Assembly: GCA_030068145.1 (NCBI GenBank)
Contig: JAPJBO010000025.1
Location: forward strand, 164,501-228,500
Direction: 5' to 3'
Source: Diplonema papillatum
Lineage: Eukaryota; Euglenozoa; Diplonemea; Diplonemida; Diplonemidae
DNA length: 64,000 nt
Shown: one piece after another, positions 33,478 through 44,455 of the stretch
How positions within the stretch are numbered: position 1 is the first letter of the stretch
Layout of the letters: the number at the start of each line of letters is the position of its first letter
The notes under the pieces: generated by a model
Database searches by the model: none
The model's input: only the letters and a program-made list of their open reading frames with translations
Told to the model about the DNA's origin: nothing
Made by a program: the position numbers and the translations under genes

Positions 33478-36240
33478 ATGCGCACTGCCGTGCTTCTCGC
33501 GGTGAGCTGCCTGCTGCTGGAACGCGTTTCGGGAAAGGTCGTGGTACCGTTTGGGAATGGGTGGCGGTTCCACTTCGGCGATGATCCTGAGGGGCCTGGA
33601 GGGGGTCCGAATGAGTGCGCGTTCAAAGACGTGACGAACCAGACGTGCACGAACATGGACAAGAACACGTACAGATGGACGGAGTACGACTGCATGATGT
33701 CCTGCTGCTACGAGAACGACTGCCGGGCGTGGCAGTACACGACGATGGCGTGCTTCCACGGCACGACGCCGGACACAACGTGCTCGGGGAACGGCACGTA
33801 CACGGGCGGCCTGCGCAAGGACTCGCCCCCCTTCAAGCGCGACTACTCCCTGAAGGACCCGGGGTACAACGACAGCGCGTGGCCGCTGGTGTCGCTGCCC
33901 CACGACTACTCGATCAACCAGACGTTCGCCGACGATCCCGACGACGCTTGGCACGGGTATCTCCCGAGGAACACGTCTTGGTACCGCAAAAATTTCACCC
34001 TCCCGGCCGAATGGAAGGGAAGAGCTGTATACCTCGTGTTCGAGGGTGCCCATCAGTTTAAGCAAGTGTATATCAACGGGGAGTGGGTCTTGGACCACCC
34101 CGCTGACTACACCGAATTCACCGTCAGACTTGACAACATATCGTCGGTTGCATACGGGGGGGATGCGCAGAGCAGCACCGGCGGCAACGTGATCGCAATC
34201 CGGACGGACGGAACCTACGGCTCGGGGCACTGGTACGAAGGCGGCGGGATCTACCGAGACGTCCGCATCGTCGCCGCCAACGAAACCGCGCACTTCGTGC
34301 ACCACGGCGTGTTCGTCGACCCGGAGACCGACGGCTCGGCGCTGCGGATTTCCGCCGAAATCGAGTCTTTTTCGGCGGCCGCGGCGGGGCGTGCGGTGCC
34401 GGTGGAGTTTTCCCTGTCTACGGCAGACGGCGTCGTGTTGTCGACGACGCGAGGCCCGGACTACATCGTGGCCACGGCTGGTTCGACGTATCTGAACCAC
34501 ACGTGGGACACCTCCGCGCTGCGGCTGCGCCTCTGGTCGCCCCAGGCGCCCACGACGTACGTCTTCAAAGCGCAGCTGGGAGGCAGCGGCGGCGCTCCGG
34601 GGCTGTGGTCGGACGTGGTGACGTTCACGACAGCGTTTCGAACGACGCATTGGGGTCCGAAGTTCGCGCTGAACGGCGTGACGATGCAGCTTAACGGTTT
34701 CAGCCACCACACGAGCTTTGCGGGGACCGGTGCTGTCTCGGGAGAGAGGCTGAACTTGTTCCGGGTGCAGACGTCGAAGGCGATGGGTGCGAACTTCTGG
34801 CGGTGTTCGGTCAACCCGTACGAGCAGCACCTGTACGAGATGCTGGCGAGGGTTGGGTTGCTGGCGTGGGATGAGAACAGGGATTTTGGGTTCGAGTACC
34901 GGCAGGAGATGCACGACCTCGTGAAGATGCACCGAAACCACGCGCCGGTGCTGATGTGGAGCTTCTGCAACGAGGCCGACTGCGACCGGGACACGCAGAA
35001 CACGTCGGCGACGTTGAAAGCGATCGCGGAAGGGCTGGACCCCAGCCGGCCCACCACCGCGAATATGCACCCCTCCGGCGGGGTTGCTACCGAGTATTTG
35101 GACGTCGTCGGGTACTCCCATGGCTTGAACGAGAGCTTCATCAAGGAGCACGGGGTTGATCCGGCGGAGCCGCTGCTGCTGGGCGAGTGCTGCAGCTGCC
35201 CTGTGGACCGGATGGCGGCGCGGAACTTCACGGACTGCATGCGCGAGCAGAACTCGCCGGGAGACCTGCCGTACGTCGCAGGGTCGACAGGGGTCTGGTC
35301 GCTGATGGATTACTTCGGTGAGAGCATCGCGTGGCCCGCTGTCACCAGCGCATACGGCAACCTCGACATATCAGGCTTCCCGAAGCCGCACGCCTACTGG
35401 TACCGGCTGAACTGGCTCGTGAAGCAGCCGGCTGCCTCCGTGAGCCGCCCCTTGGTGAACGCGCCGGCGGCGCTTGCTAGGATTACCGACGTGTGGATCC
35501 CCGGTGGGTGGGCGATGGTCCACTGTGCGGTTTCAACCGCCTGGGCGGAAGTCCTGGTGGACGGGGTGCTCAAGGGGTACCAGGTTGCCGACGAGAACGG
35601 CATGACCGAGTGGGGCGGGATCATCGGCGACAACACGACGAACGTGACGTGCAACGCACTGCCCAGCATCACCAGCGCTCCCGTTGCAACGCACACCCTG
35701 GTCAGACCCGGGGACGGTGTGCAACTTCAATTGCTGATTGATGTTCCTTCTCCGATCACTGGAACCGGGAAGAAGCTGTATCTCGATGGAAAGGATATGG
35801 CGCTGCTGCGTGCGCAGGTCGTCGACAGTTTCGGGGTGGTGAATTCTTCGGTCGTGGGGAATGTCACGTTTGCGGTGACGTCGGGGCCGGGTCGGTTGAT
35901 AGGGTTGGGCGGTGCGCCGGACAGCCACGTGCCGGTGCAGGGGGATTCGCAGGCGTTCTACGGCGGGTTGATCCGGGCCGTGGTGGGAGTGACGCTCGAC
36001 TGCACGACGCCGTCGCGCAACGTGACGTATCAGATCGACCGCGAGTCGGGGCCGCTCCGGTACTCGCCCACTTGCCCGGCGCCGTTGCCGCCGATCGTGG
36101 TCACGGCGACGTCCGAGTCCTTCGGGACAGCCACGGCCACCATCCTGACCTCGTCCGATCCGTCCGACCACCCGTTCGAAGTCGCTCGCGCCACCGCGAA
36201 CCTGACCGGCTACACGTACTTGGAGGACATCACCAGCTGA
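33478..36240 (+). CDS. Secreted glycoside hydrolase family 2 (beta-galactosidase-like), gene A
   Basis: A 920-residue intronless gene. The enzyme would cleave terminal beta-galactosides or related beta-glycosides outside the cell. Residues 1-19 form a signal peptide. The sugar-binding N-terminal domain (PHDYSIN near 141, WYRKNF near 168, WYEGGGIYRDV near 252) is interrupted at about 44-107 by a Cys-rich insert (DCMMSCCYENDCRAW) that recalls PAN/apple domains. An Ig-like domain follows, then the TIM barrel: acid/base Glu499 in WSFCNEADC, nucleophile Glu570 in LLLGECC, 71 residues apart as usual in GH2. C-terminal beta domains complete it. Many Asn-X-Ser/Thr sites fit secretion. Exact substrate (galactoside, glucuronide, mannoside) is not decided by the sequence. 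The start was chosen at the signal peptide Met. Confidence 0.9.
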   Translation: MRTAVLLAVSCLLLERVSGKVVVPFGNGWRFHFGDDPEGPGGGPNECAFKDVTNQTCTNMDKNTYRWTEYDCMMSCCYENDCRAWQYTTMACFHGTTPDTTCSGNGTYTGGLRKDSPPFKRDYSLKDPGYNDSAWPLVSLPHDYSINQTFADDPDDAWHGYLPRNTSWYRKNFTLPAEWKGRAVYLVFEGAHQFKQVYINGEWVLDHPADYTEFTVRLDNISSVAYGGDAQSSTGGNVIAIRTDGTYGSGHWYEGGGIYRDVRIVAANETAHFVHHGVFVDPETDGSALRISAEIESFSAAAAGRAVPVEFSLSTADGVVLSTTRGPDYIVATAGSTYLNHTWDTSALRLRLWSPQAPTTYVFKAQLGGSGGAPGLWSDVVTFTTAFRTTHWGPKFALNGVTMQLNGFSHHTSFAGTGAVSGERLNLFRVQTSKAMGANFWRCSVNPYEQHLYEMLARVGLLAWDENRDFGFEYRQEMHDLVKMHRNHAPVLMWSFCNEADCDRDTQNTSATLKAIAEGLDPSRPTTANMHPSGGVATEYLDVVGYSHGLNESFIKEHGVDPAEPLLLGECCSCPVDRMAARNFTDCMREQNSPGDLPYVAGSTGVWSLMDYFGESIAWPAVTSAYGNLDISGFPKPHAYWYRLNWLVKQPAASVSRPLVNAPAALARITDVWIPGGWAMVHCAVSTAWAEVLVDGVLKGYQVADENGMTEWGGIIGDNTTNVTCNALPSITSAPVATHTLVRPGDGVQLQLLIDVPSPITGTGKKLYLDGKDMALLRAQVVDSFGVVNSSVVGNVTFAVTSGPGRLIGLGGAPDSHVPVQGDSQAFYGGLIRAVVGVTLDCTTPSRNVTYQIDRESGPLRYSPTCPAPLPPIVVTATSESFGTATATILTSSDPSDHPFEVARATANLTGYTYLEDITS

Positions 36241-36419
36241 TGAGAGCTCGGAACCACCTTTTTTGCCACGTCGCTTTTTTCTACACGCCGCCCGAAAAAA
36301 AAAAAAAATAGTGTTTAGCCAAGATGGGCGGAAGAAAGTAGAACCCGCATCGTGAAAAAAGACACCAATCTGTACGCCCATAAGATATGATCGTATCGGA
36401 AACACAAAACGCAAGAAAC

Positions 36420-36866
36420 TGTACCGCAACGGAAAGGATATTGGCTCTGCTCAGCGCGCAAGTCGTCGACAGTTTCGGGGTGGTCAACTCTTTCGGTCGT
36501 TTACCGTGAGGGTCGGTTGATAGGGTTGGGCGGTGCGCCGGACAGCACCACGTGCCGGTGCAGGGGGATTCGCAGGCGTTCTACGGCGGGTTGATCCGGG
36601 CCGGTGGTGGGAGTGACGCTCGACTGCACGACGCCGTCGCGCAACGTGACGTATCAGATCGACTGCGAGTCGGGGCCGCTCCGGTACTCGCCCACCTGCC
36701 CGGCGCCGTTGCCGCCGATCGTGGTCACGGCGACGTCCGAGTCCTTCGGGACAGCCACGGCCACCATCCTGACCTCGTCCGATCCGTCCGACCCCACCCG
36801 TTCGAAGTCGCTCGCGCCACCGCGAACCTGACCGGCTACACGTACTTGGAGGTCATCACCAGCTGA
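36420..36866 (+). pseudogene. Duplicated 3' end of GH2 gene A
   Basis: Repeats about 35790-36250 with indels that break the frame, including a missing segment near the VVNSSVV region. The duplicated 3'UTR (TGATGAGAGC…CCACCTTTTTTGCCACGTCG) follows, ending in a poly-A run at 36930 like that at 36296. Confidence 0.9.
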
Positions 36867-37005
36867 TGAGAGCCGCCAAGAATTCCTCGGAACCACCTTT
36901 TTTGCCACGTCGCTTTTTTCTACACGCCCGAAAAAAAAAAAAAAAGTAGTGTTCAGCCAGGATGGGCGGAAGAAAGTAGAACCCGCACATCAGGCTGGTG
37001 AGATA

Positions 37006-37233
37006 CGGCCTTCGTCGGAACCTTTTTTCCCCCTTTGGCTTCCAATGTTGTTTCGGATCCGTCTGATCGTCCATCCGAAGAGCCAGCCAAAGTCGGCTAC
37101 TCTCAGATACCGTCGTCACAATGCCGCACCGGCCTTCGTCGGAACCATTTTTTCCCCCTTTGGCTTCCAATGTTGTTTCGGATCCGTCTGATCGTCCATC
37201 CGAAGAGCCAGCCAAAGTCTGCTACTCTCAGAC
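37006..37233. repeat. Two tandem copies of a ~124-bp unit
   Basis: CGGCCTTCGTCGGAACC followed by CCCCCTTTGGCTTCCAATG occurs at 37006 and 37130, both followed by the same roughly 100 bases. No coding meaning seen. Confidence 0.85.
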
Positions 37234-37666
37234 CGGCGGGCGAGACCGTTTCTTCCTTCGGGCGCAGTACAACCGTCTTTTCCTCAGCCAACTCCAGCCC
37301 TGTAAGTTCCTTGGAGTCGTGATCTCGTCGTGCGTGCAAACAGGTCATCCTCGGAGGGAAACGCTCGCCTCTCTAAGCAAACTTGTTAGAGCACTTGCGG
37401 TGCGTCTTGGGGGGTCGAGCTGAGGACCTATGGAACAAGGATATAATGTTGGGCGACAAGCCCTGAGTATTCGAGCCCACTTGCTCCAGGGCAAGGTTGG
37501 AAGGGGGACGATTGGGAAACTTAAGGATTCGGAATTAGCAAAATAACGCAAGGCAAATTCCTCCCTCCTCCCGGTGTTCAAGCGCACCACTGGAAAGGGG
37601 AGGAGGAAAATCTGTTCCACGAGGACGGTGCAGGTGGGTGGCGTCACCTCCCCCCCTCCCCCCTTG

Positions 37667-37818
37667 TGAGCCGGTCCATCCCCTCTTGATAGATCGTGAT
37701 AGACCGAAGAATACAGCTCCAGGGATAGACCTGATAGACCGTGGTGGACCGTGATTCACTGTGATTAACAGCGGCAGGCACTTCGATGCAGTTTCAAGAG
37801 ATAGGACGGACCGGCTCA
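37667..37818. mobile_element. MITE with TGAGCCGGTCC inverted ends (second copy)
   Basis: Same ends as 27463-27640, with an internal deletion. Flanks CCTTG and TCTTG match at four of five positions. Confidence 0.75.
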
Positions 37819-38316
37819 TCTTGCAAGAACGCAAGGGGGGGGGGGTACAGAGCTTTCCCTTCACGCGCTCGGCAAGGGCCAGCAACAAGCCACGGGGCCT
37901 ATTGGTCACGCGGCTGCCACCGATTTCCTGCGACAAAGCATCACGGCGCGAGCGTAAGTCTTTGGGGCTGGGCGCTGCACCCATAACCCGCTGAGCCTTG
38001 CCGCGGAACCCCCACAGGGTGGGTCGGCGGCTTCGCGATCTCCGGCCTAGGAGTCTTGCCGTTGCCCGCGGGGGTCTTCGGCCGTTGCTCCTGCCGAGAG
38101 AACGAACAACGTCTTTTCCTTCTTTTTTTTTCTATTGTCACACACGCCTGCTTCGTAGGAAATACTCGAGGAATCCGCCAGTTGCAAAATCTCAGAGGGT
38201 ACATCCAGTGTTGTCGGCAGACGTCTGCGTGTGCGTCTGCGTCTGCAGGCAGACCTTACGTTCAGCATGCTGAACGTACTGATTTCAGCACGTTAATTTT
38301 CTTACTTTCTTTTTTT

Positions 38317-38533
38317 GTATAAGCTCCTGCTTTGTAGGAAATGCTTGAGGAGACTGCCAGTTGCGATAGATCAAAGGAGGTAAATGTGCTGTAGCCCACA
38401 CGAAACACAGGCAAATCTGGGTTTAGTGGCGGGGCGTAAGCGTTCAACAAAAAAGACCCACTTTGTAGTTGCATTGTTTTCTCCCCCTCTAGCCTCCTTC
38501 GAAATGTGCACAAGGCAGTCCCTCGAGTATTTT
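38317..38533. mobile_element. MITE family A copy inside a longer inverted repeat
   Basis: Left end GGAAATGCTTGAGGAGACTG, right end GGCAGTCCCTCGAGTATTTT, imperfect inverted repeats. Further out, AACGTACTGATTTCAGCACG (left, about 38270) is matched in inverted form at about 38540-38560, so the element is nested in another hairpin. Other copies: 48887 (partial), 52645, 55908 (partial). Confidence 0.7.
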
Positions 38534-39799
38534 GTACACGTGCTGAAATCAGTACGTTACTATCTTTTCCAGATTCATCTGGGGAATCAACCGCAGTACC
38601 TTCCGGTCGGCAGATCCTGCTTGCCAACCACCGCGACACTGGAGGGTTGAGGCCGCAGAGGAGGCAGAGGCAAAGTCATGCAACACTGGCAGGTGAGCCC
38701 CCTATGCTCTATTTCTTTTTTTTTGCCTGACTCCAAGACAAAAGAGCTGCGTAAGCCCTGTCTGCAGATTTTTAAGCGAGTTTGAAAGCCTTCCGGCCAC
38801 CTATCTTGATGAGGGTGGGATGCCTACTAGGCATTCCTCATTCAAGGAGAATAATTGCAATCATCGATCCTCATCACGATGCAAGTTCAAAAGATTTCCC
38901 ATCCTCTTCAAGATAGGTAGCCGGAAGGCTCTCAAACTCGTTTAATCCGTCAGTGTAGTGCGCGTGCGGCCTAGGACATTTAGGAGCATCACAGACCTGC
39001 CATTGGCTCGCGCACCAACCCCACTGCCTGATCAACGGGGGGAATCCGTAGCGCGACTGAAGATGCTGGTGGGTAGCGGATTATAGAGTATCGCGACCCG
39101 GCGAAACTCAGGTGCTCCCGTCGTGTCATCGCCAGAGGGGCAGCAGTCAGAAGAAGTTGCTGGAAAATGCAGACGCGTCTGCTGGATCGGCCCCCAGGCC
39201 AACCTGCTCGGGTATCCTTCATGTGGACGTGCAGCAGACCTCAGGAATAAAGAAGGCCCAGCGCCAGAGCTTCGAAGTCCGGAGTGTGAGTGCAAATGTG
39301 TCCTTGCCGTGCGTGTGGTGCCACGTTGCGACTGCTCAAAAAGGAAACGCTGAGACCGACAGTGATTGTCGTAATCCAACTGACTGGCATTCAGCCGTCT
39401 GCGTCTGCAGTTTTTTCGAAAATCGTCCGCAGGCGCGTCTGCAGGCAACACTGGGTACATCCATCTGGGTTTAGTGGCGGGGGGCGTTGGAACGAAGAAT
39501 AGCCACCTTTGTAGGTGTACTGTTTTCTCCCCCTCGTTTCCTCTGTCGAAAGTAGCACACAGGCGGCCCCTCGAAAAAATTTCCACCCTCAACCAACAAC
39601 GAGGATCCGGTGCCAAGAGGCCGAAACAGGCTACGCTCCCGCCGAAGACACCCGGGTGTCAACTGACTTTGGGTGGCATGTAAGTGACGTGGCCAAGATA
39701 GGTGGCCGGAAGGCTCTCAAAACTGTTTAATGCGTCAGTGTAGTGCGCGTGCAGCGCAGGACACTAAGGAGCATCACAGATGCGCTACTGGGCTCGCTC
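38534..39799. other. No gene seen; foldback element and decayed repeats
   Basis: Contains the foldback at 38775-38946, a partial copy of one arm at 39696-39790 and a diverged MITE A-like stretch at 39460-39580. Short frames show no domain. Confidence 0.45.
38775..38946. repeat. Foldback element with ~48-bp arms
   Basis: Left arm TAAGCGAGTTTGAAAGCC… through CACCTATCTTGATGAGGG is matched in inverted form by CCTCTTCAAGATAGG… to …CTCAAACTCGTTTA. The loop is about 75 bp. The right arm and its outer flank recur at 39696-39790. Confidence 0.75.
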
Positions 39800-39801
39800 G
39801 T

Positions 39802-39836
<35 letters not shown>

Positions 39837-40003
39837 CTTCACCCTGCTGACGGAGAGAGAGCCCATCGGGCCCGCAGCAATACGGGGTTGTACGAGAGGA
39901 ACTCCCGTTTCTGGTCCCTGGTATCTACGGTTGTTTGATCGTACAGTGCAGTGATGCTACTGCACTATGGATTATGGCTCCCGCCTATGAGTCGCGTGCA
40001 TAC
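39800..40003 (+). rRNA. LSU rRNA 3'-domain fragment, diverged, probably a pseudogene
   Basis: The conserved blocks GTTTAGACCGTCGTGAGACA, GTACGAGAGGAAC and GGATTATGGCT occur in the right order and spacing for the eukaryotic 28S region around and after the sarcin-ricin loop. The variable parts are highly diverged and one conserved block (normally CTGAACGCCTC) is altered. No other LSU domain adjoins it. Confidence 0.8.
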
Positions 40004-40683
40004 GTTGGCGTTATCGCGAATATAGGACACAGCGCGGCCACCAACAATGAACAAAGAACGGAGGTCGAAAACCCCCAAGTGGCGGTCAATTGGCACGCAC
40101 TCACTAAACGAAGCGCCTGTCTTTTTTATTGGCTTCACGTTCGGAGTCTTGCTCAATCGTCCTTTGCAGCCTTTGCAACAGGGCATCCCGCCTAGTTGAT
40201 AGCACCCTTCCGAAAAAAAAGAAAAATAAACTGTAAACGACATGGTTCTATCGTTATATGTTCACGATGTATCGTCACTTCAGATCGATATTCGTGACTG
40301 CAGACCAGTGAAAAAAAACCGGCGATCAGTTGCTTCACATGAGCAAAAGAGAAATGGTATTGCGGACCAACGAAGTGACTTTAGTGGTGTGGAAGCGGAG
40401 GATGTACCGTGCCCTCATCACCATGGCACGTACGTTCACACTCGCAGTCCGTCGAGTCGATGAACGTCATTCTTCCTTCGATAGACACTTATTCTGGCTA
40501 CCGGCCGACGCCACCATCCGTTGCTATAGCGATACCACCATGGATAATGCCAACCATTCAACAACTCTCCACCAGTAGAAACCCCCAGCCAAAAGGATTC
40601 AACCGCCTTCAGGTGGGTCACTCTGACACTCGCTGGCATTGGAGGGAGGGGAACGACGGAAGAAAGAAGAAGCAAAAGAAAAA

Positions 40684-40953
40684 GGCCGCACCTGGTCCAG
40701 GAACGTGACGGTCAACCACGGCTTGCAAAGCTTGAGTGGGAGGCAGCACAGTGCTACAACCCCGTCCGCTCTGCCCTGCGGCAGCCCGTCTGTACGAGCT
40801 AGTGTTCAGCGCAAGCGCCAAGCCCCAAGGTGCGCCACGCCTTGATGCTTTAGTTTGGGAAATCGGTAGCCACTTGACCCGTAGGCCCGTGGCTCTGCAG
40901 TACCGCCGAACACGTGAAGCTTGGCTCCCGTGTACAAGGCTTTCCCTGGTACC
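40684..40953 (-). mobile_element. SINE-like element (third copy)
   Basis: Body as at 32367, with purine-rich sequence (AGAAAGAAGAAGCAAAAG) on its left. A clean target duplication was not found here; GGAAAGA-type sequence occurs on both sides. Confidence 0.65.
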
Positions 40954-41454
40954 TGGAAAGACAGGAATAGTTGAGTTGCAGATCTTGACAAAGATAGATG
41001 GAAAGAAGAAGGTGTTTTTATTCTTCGCTTTTTCTCACGAACGGGGGGTCGGTCCTGCTTTTGGCTTTGTAGGTTCTCCCGACTCCCCAATTCGTGGTTA
41101 GCACAAACTCAAGAGGTCTAGTCAACTATTCCCTGCAGTATTGGCATACTTTCAAAAAAGAAAAAAGAACGAAAAGAACGCAAATCATATCTTCCGAAGT
41201 AGCAGGGGGGAGCGTCCGCTCTTGTTGTGGAATGCTTGCCCCCCCATCTCGTCCGCCTGATCCACCCGCATCAGAGAGACCCATTGCTGCTGTTTGCTCA
41301 ACCACCGCCTCGCTGTGCGTGGCACGTCCTTGTCTCCGTTTCTCCTTCCCTTTCGAGTGGCGCCAATCAAACATGAAGCGAAGCAGGAGAGAAATTGCGT
41401 CCTGGGGCCATAGCCATACAGCTCGATTTCGTGCATACCTGTATACCCTGTGTC

Positions 41455-42429
41455 TATACGTGTATCCTTTATGACGTGTGTATCCTTTATGACGTGTGTA
41501 TCCTTTATGACGTGTGTATCCTTTTTGACGTGTGTATCCTTTATGACGTGTGTATCCTTTATGACGTGTGCATCCTTTATGACGTGTGTATCCTTTATGA
41601 CGTGTGTATCCTTTATGACGTGTGTATCCTTTATGACGTGTGTATCCTTTATGACGTGTGTATCCTTTATGACGTGTGTATCCTTTATGACGTGTGTATC
41701 CTTTATGACGTGTGTATCCTTTATGACGTGTGTATCCTTTATGACGTGTGTATCCTTTATGACGTGTGTATCCTTTATGACGTGTGTATCCTTTATGACG
41801 TGTGTATCCTTTATGACGTGTGTATCCTTTATGACGTGTGTATCCTTTATGACGTGTGTATCCTTTATGACGTGTGTATCCTTTATGACGTGTGTATCCT
41901 TTATGACGTGTGTATCCTTTATGACGTGTGTATCCTTTATGACGTGTGTATCCTTTATGACGTGTGTATCCTTTATGACGTGTGTATCCTTTATGACGTG
42001 TGTATCCTTTATGACGTGTGTATCCTTTATGACGTGTGTATCCTTTATGACGTGTGTATCCTTTATGACGTGTGTATCCTTTATGACGTGTGTATCCTTT
42101 ATGACGTGTGTATCCTTTATGACGTGTGTATCCTTTATGACGTGTGTATCCTTTATGACGTGTGTATCCTTTATGACGTGTGTATCCTTTATGACGTGTG
42201 TATCCTTTATGACGTGTGTATCCTTTATGACGTGTGTATCCTTTATGACGTGTGTATCCTTTATGACGTGTGTATCCTTTATGACGTGTGTATCCTTTAT
42301 GACGTGTGTATCCTTTATGACGTGTGTATCCTTTATGACGTGTGTATCCTTTATGACGTGTGTATCCTTTATGACGTGTGTATCCTTTATGACGTGTGTA
42401 TCCTTTATGACGTGTGTATCCTTTATGAC
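41455..42429. repeat. 18-bp satellite, about 54 copies
   Basis: Near-perfect repeats of GTGTATCCTTTATGACGT. Only a few units vary (CCTTTTTGACG near 41525, GTGCATCC near 41570). Because 18 is a multiple of three, several frames stay open on both strands; none is coding. The array ends in GTATCCTTTATGACTCGTC, a flank shared with the 10-bp array below. Confidence 0.97.
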
Positions 42430-42513
42430 TCGTCTTCCGACGGCCAGCTGACATCTGATTGAGGGTGCACTCGCCCGCACTAAGAACACTTTCACTCTAA
42501 AAAGAGACCACCG

Positions 42514-42632
42514 GGGGGGCGTGCTCGGGGGACGTGGAGGAGAACCCGTTCCGGTTCACGGAGCAGGACTGCATGATGTCGTGCTGCTACGACGAGAACT
42601 GCCGCTTCTGGACGTGGCTGCACACGCGGTGC
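42514..42632 (+). pseudogene. Short GH2 gene B fragment (N-terminal Cys-rich insert)
   Basis: About 115 bases match 44865-44985 of gene B almost exactly, covering the CSGDVEENPFRFTEQDC and following Cys-rich segment, then stop abruptly in unrelated sequence. Confidence 0.9.
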
Positions 42633-43072
42633 CCTCCATGTTTGCGCCTTCCTTGGATGCTACGATCGGGAAGGGGCTTTTAAGTAGTCGGGACAAGTTC
42701 CCCTTCCCCGCGTTCTGCGTGTGGGGTTACCAGCGGGCAACTGCCGCAGCAGCCGCAGATACGTCCTTCGCCCTTGGCTCACTCTCGGGAGGTGTCGCTG
42801 CTCACCTACCAGTGTGTTCCTGGTTGTTGCCCTACATTCCTTCGAGGGGGTGGAGTCTTGACCCCCCCCACGTTCTACAAGTTTTTAGTACTAACAATCT
42901 TGTGGGTTGCCCTTCAATGTATTGTGCAGGCCAAAAAGACGTAGGCAGCGTGTTTTGGTGGTTGATCAGAATTCCTTACCTGAATACACACAGGGTAGCT
43001 ACAAGTGGGAAAACGATCAACCGGCACGCACAAACAAAACGAAGCGCCTGTCTTTCTTATAGAGAGAACCCC
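42633..43072. other. No gene seen between GH2 fragments
   Basis: Unrelated to GH2. Short frames only. Ends next to a CCCGGATC…GCAAACTTGCACTCTAAAAA block that also precedes gene B. Confidence 0.4.
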
Positions 43073-43159
43073 CGGATCCCTCAGCAAACTTGCACTCTAA
43101 AAACCCCCAGGGCCCCCCATCCTAAGGAATCGGGAGAAAAGGACTCCTCGTCGGGCGAG

Positions 43160-43556
43160 ATGCGCGCGAGCCCCCTGCTTCTGGCGGTGCTGTGCCACGT
43201 GTCGGGGCAGGCGCACGGCAGGTTCGAAGTCCCGTTTGGAAATGGGTGGCGCTTCCACTTCGGCGACGACCCGGCGGGCCCCTGGGCTCCGGGCCCAACG
43301 AGTGCGGCTTCGAAGACGCTACCGGGGCGGCGTGCTCGGGGGACGTGGAGGAGAATCCGTTCCGGTTCACGGAGCAGGGCTGCATGATGTCGTGCTGCTA
43401 CGACGAGAACTGCCGCTTCGTGGCTGCACACGCGGTGCCTGCACGGCGGGAGGGCGACCAGCTGCGTCCCGAGCAACGGCACCGAAGTCGGCGGGTTCAG
43501 GGCGACAGCCCCGCCGTTCATCCGCGACTTCTCCTTCGTGGAGAAGGGCTTCGACG
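43160..43556 (+). pseudogene. 5' copy of GH2 gene B, cut off by a satellite
   Basis: Starts with the same leader and signal peptide (MRASPLLLAVLCHVSGQAHG) as gene B. Two extra bases near 43283 and a small deletion in the Cys-rich insert shift the frame. Homology ends at a Lys-Gly-Phe-Asp segment, where the 10-bp satellite begins. Confidence 0.92.
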
Positions 43557-44455
43557 TACTCTTGTGTGTATACTTGTGTATACTTGTGTATACTTGTGTA
43601 TACTTGTGTATACTTGTGTATACTTGAGTATACTTGTGTATACTTGAGTATACTTGTGTATACGTGTGTATACTTGTGTATACTTGTGTATACTTGTGTA
43701 TACTTGTGTATACTTGTGCATACTTGTGTATACTTGTGTATACTTGTGTATACTTGTGTATACTTGTGTATACTTGTGTATACTTGTGTATACTTGTGTA
43801 TACTTGTGTATACTTGTGTATACTTGTGTATACTTGTGTATACTTGTGTATACTTGTGTATACTTGTGTATACTTGTGTATACTTGTGTATACTTGTGTA
43901 TACTTGTGTATACTTGTGTATACTTGTGTATACTTGTGTATACTTGTGTATACTTGTGTATACTTGTGTATACTTGTGTATACTTGTGTATACTTGTGTA
44001 TACTTGTGTATACTTGTGTATACTTGTGTATACTTGTGTATACTTGTGTATACTTGTGTATACTTGTGTATACTTGTGTATACTTGTGTATACTTGTGTA
44101 TACTTGTGTATACTTGTGTATACTTGTGTATACTTGTGTATACTTGTGTATACTTGTGTATACTTGTGTATACTTGTGTATACTTGTGTATACTTGTGTA
44201 TACTTGTGTATACTTGTGTATACTTGTGTATACTTGTGTATACTTGTGTATACTTGTGCATACTTGTGTATACTTGTGTATACTTGTGTATACTTGTGTA
44301 TACTTGTGTATACTTGTGTATACATGTGTATACGTGTGTATACTCGTGTATACTTGTGTATACTTGTGTATACTTGTGTATACTTGTGTATACTTGTGTA
44401 TACATGTGTATACGTGTGTATACTCGTGTATACTTGTGTATACGTCTGTATACTA
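43557..44455. repeat. 10-bp satellite, about 90 copies
   Basis: Repeats of TACTTGTGTA with rare variants (GAGTA, GTGCA, TACGTGTGTA) concentrated at both ends and a pure core. Each strand has long open frames because the unit has no stop in several phases. The 3' flank (GTATCCTTTGTGACTCGTAT) matches the flank of the 18-bp array at 42415-42435. Confidence 0.97.

Noticed and set aside
33424..35151. 575-codon minus-strand frame opposite GH2 gene A
   Set aside because: Antisense shadow of a GC-rich gene; Arg/Val/His-rich with no domain, while the plus strand is a complete GH2 enzyme.
41126..42495. Open frames of up to about 440 codons with RHKGYT, IKDTHV or CILYDV repeats
   Set aside because: An 18-bp satellite keeps several frames open on both strands; no start context, domain or conservation beyond the array.
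41455..44455. Telomeric or centromeric repeats
   Set aside because: The units do not resemble TTAGGG-type telomere repeats, and nothing else points to a centromere.
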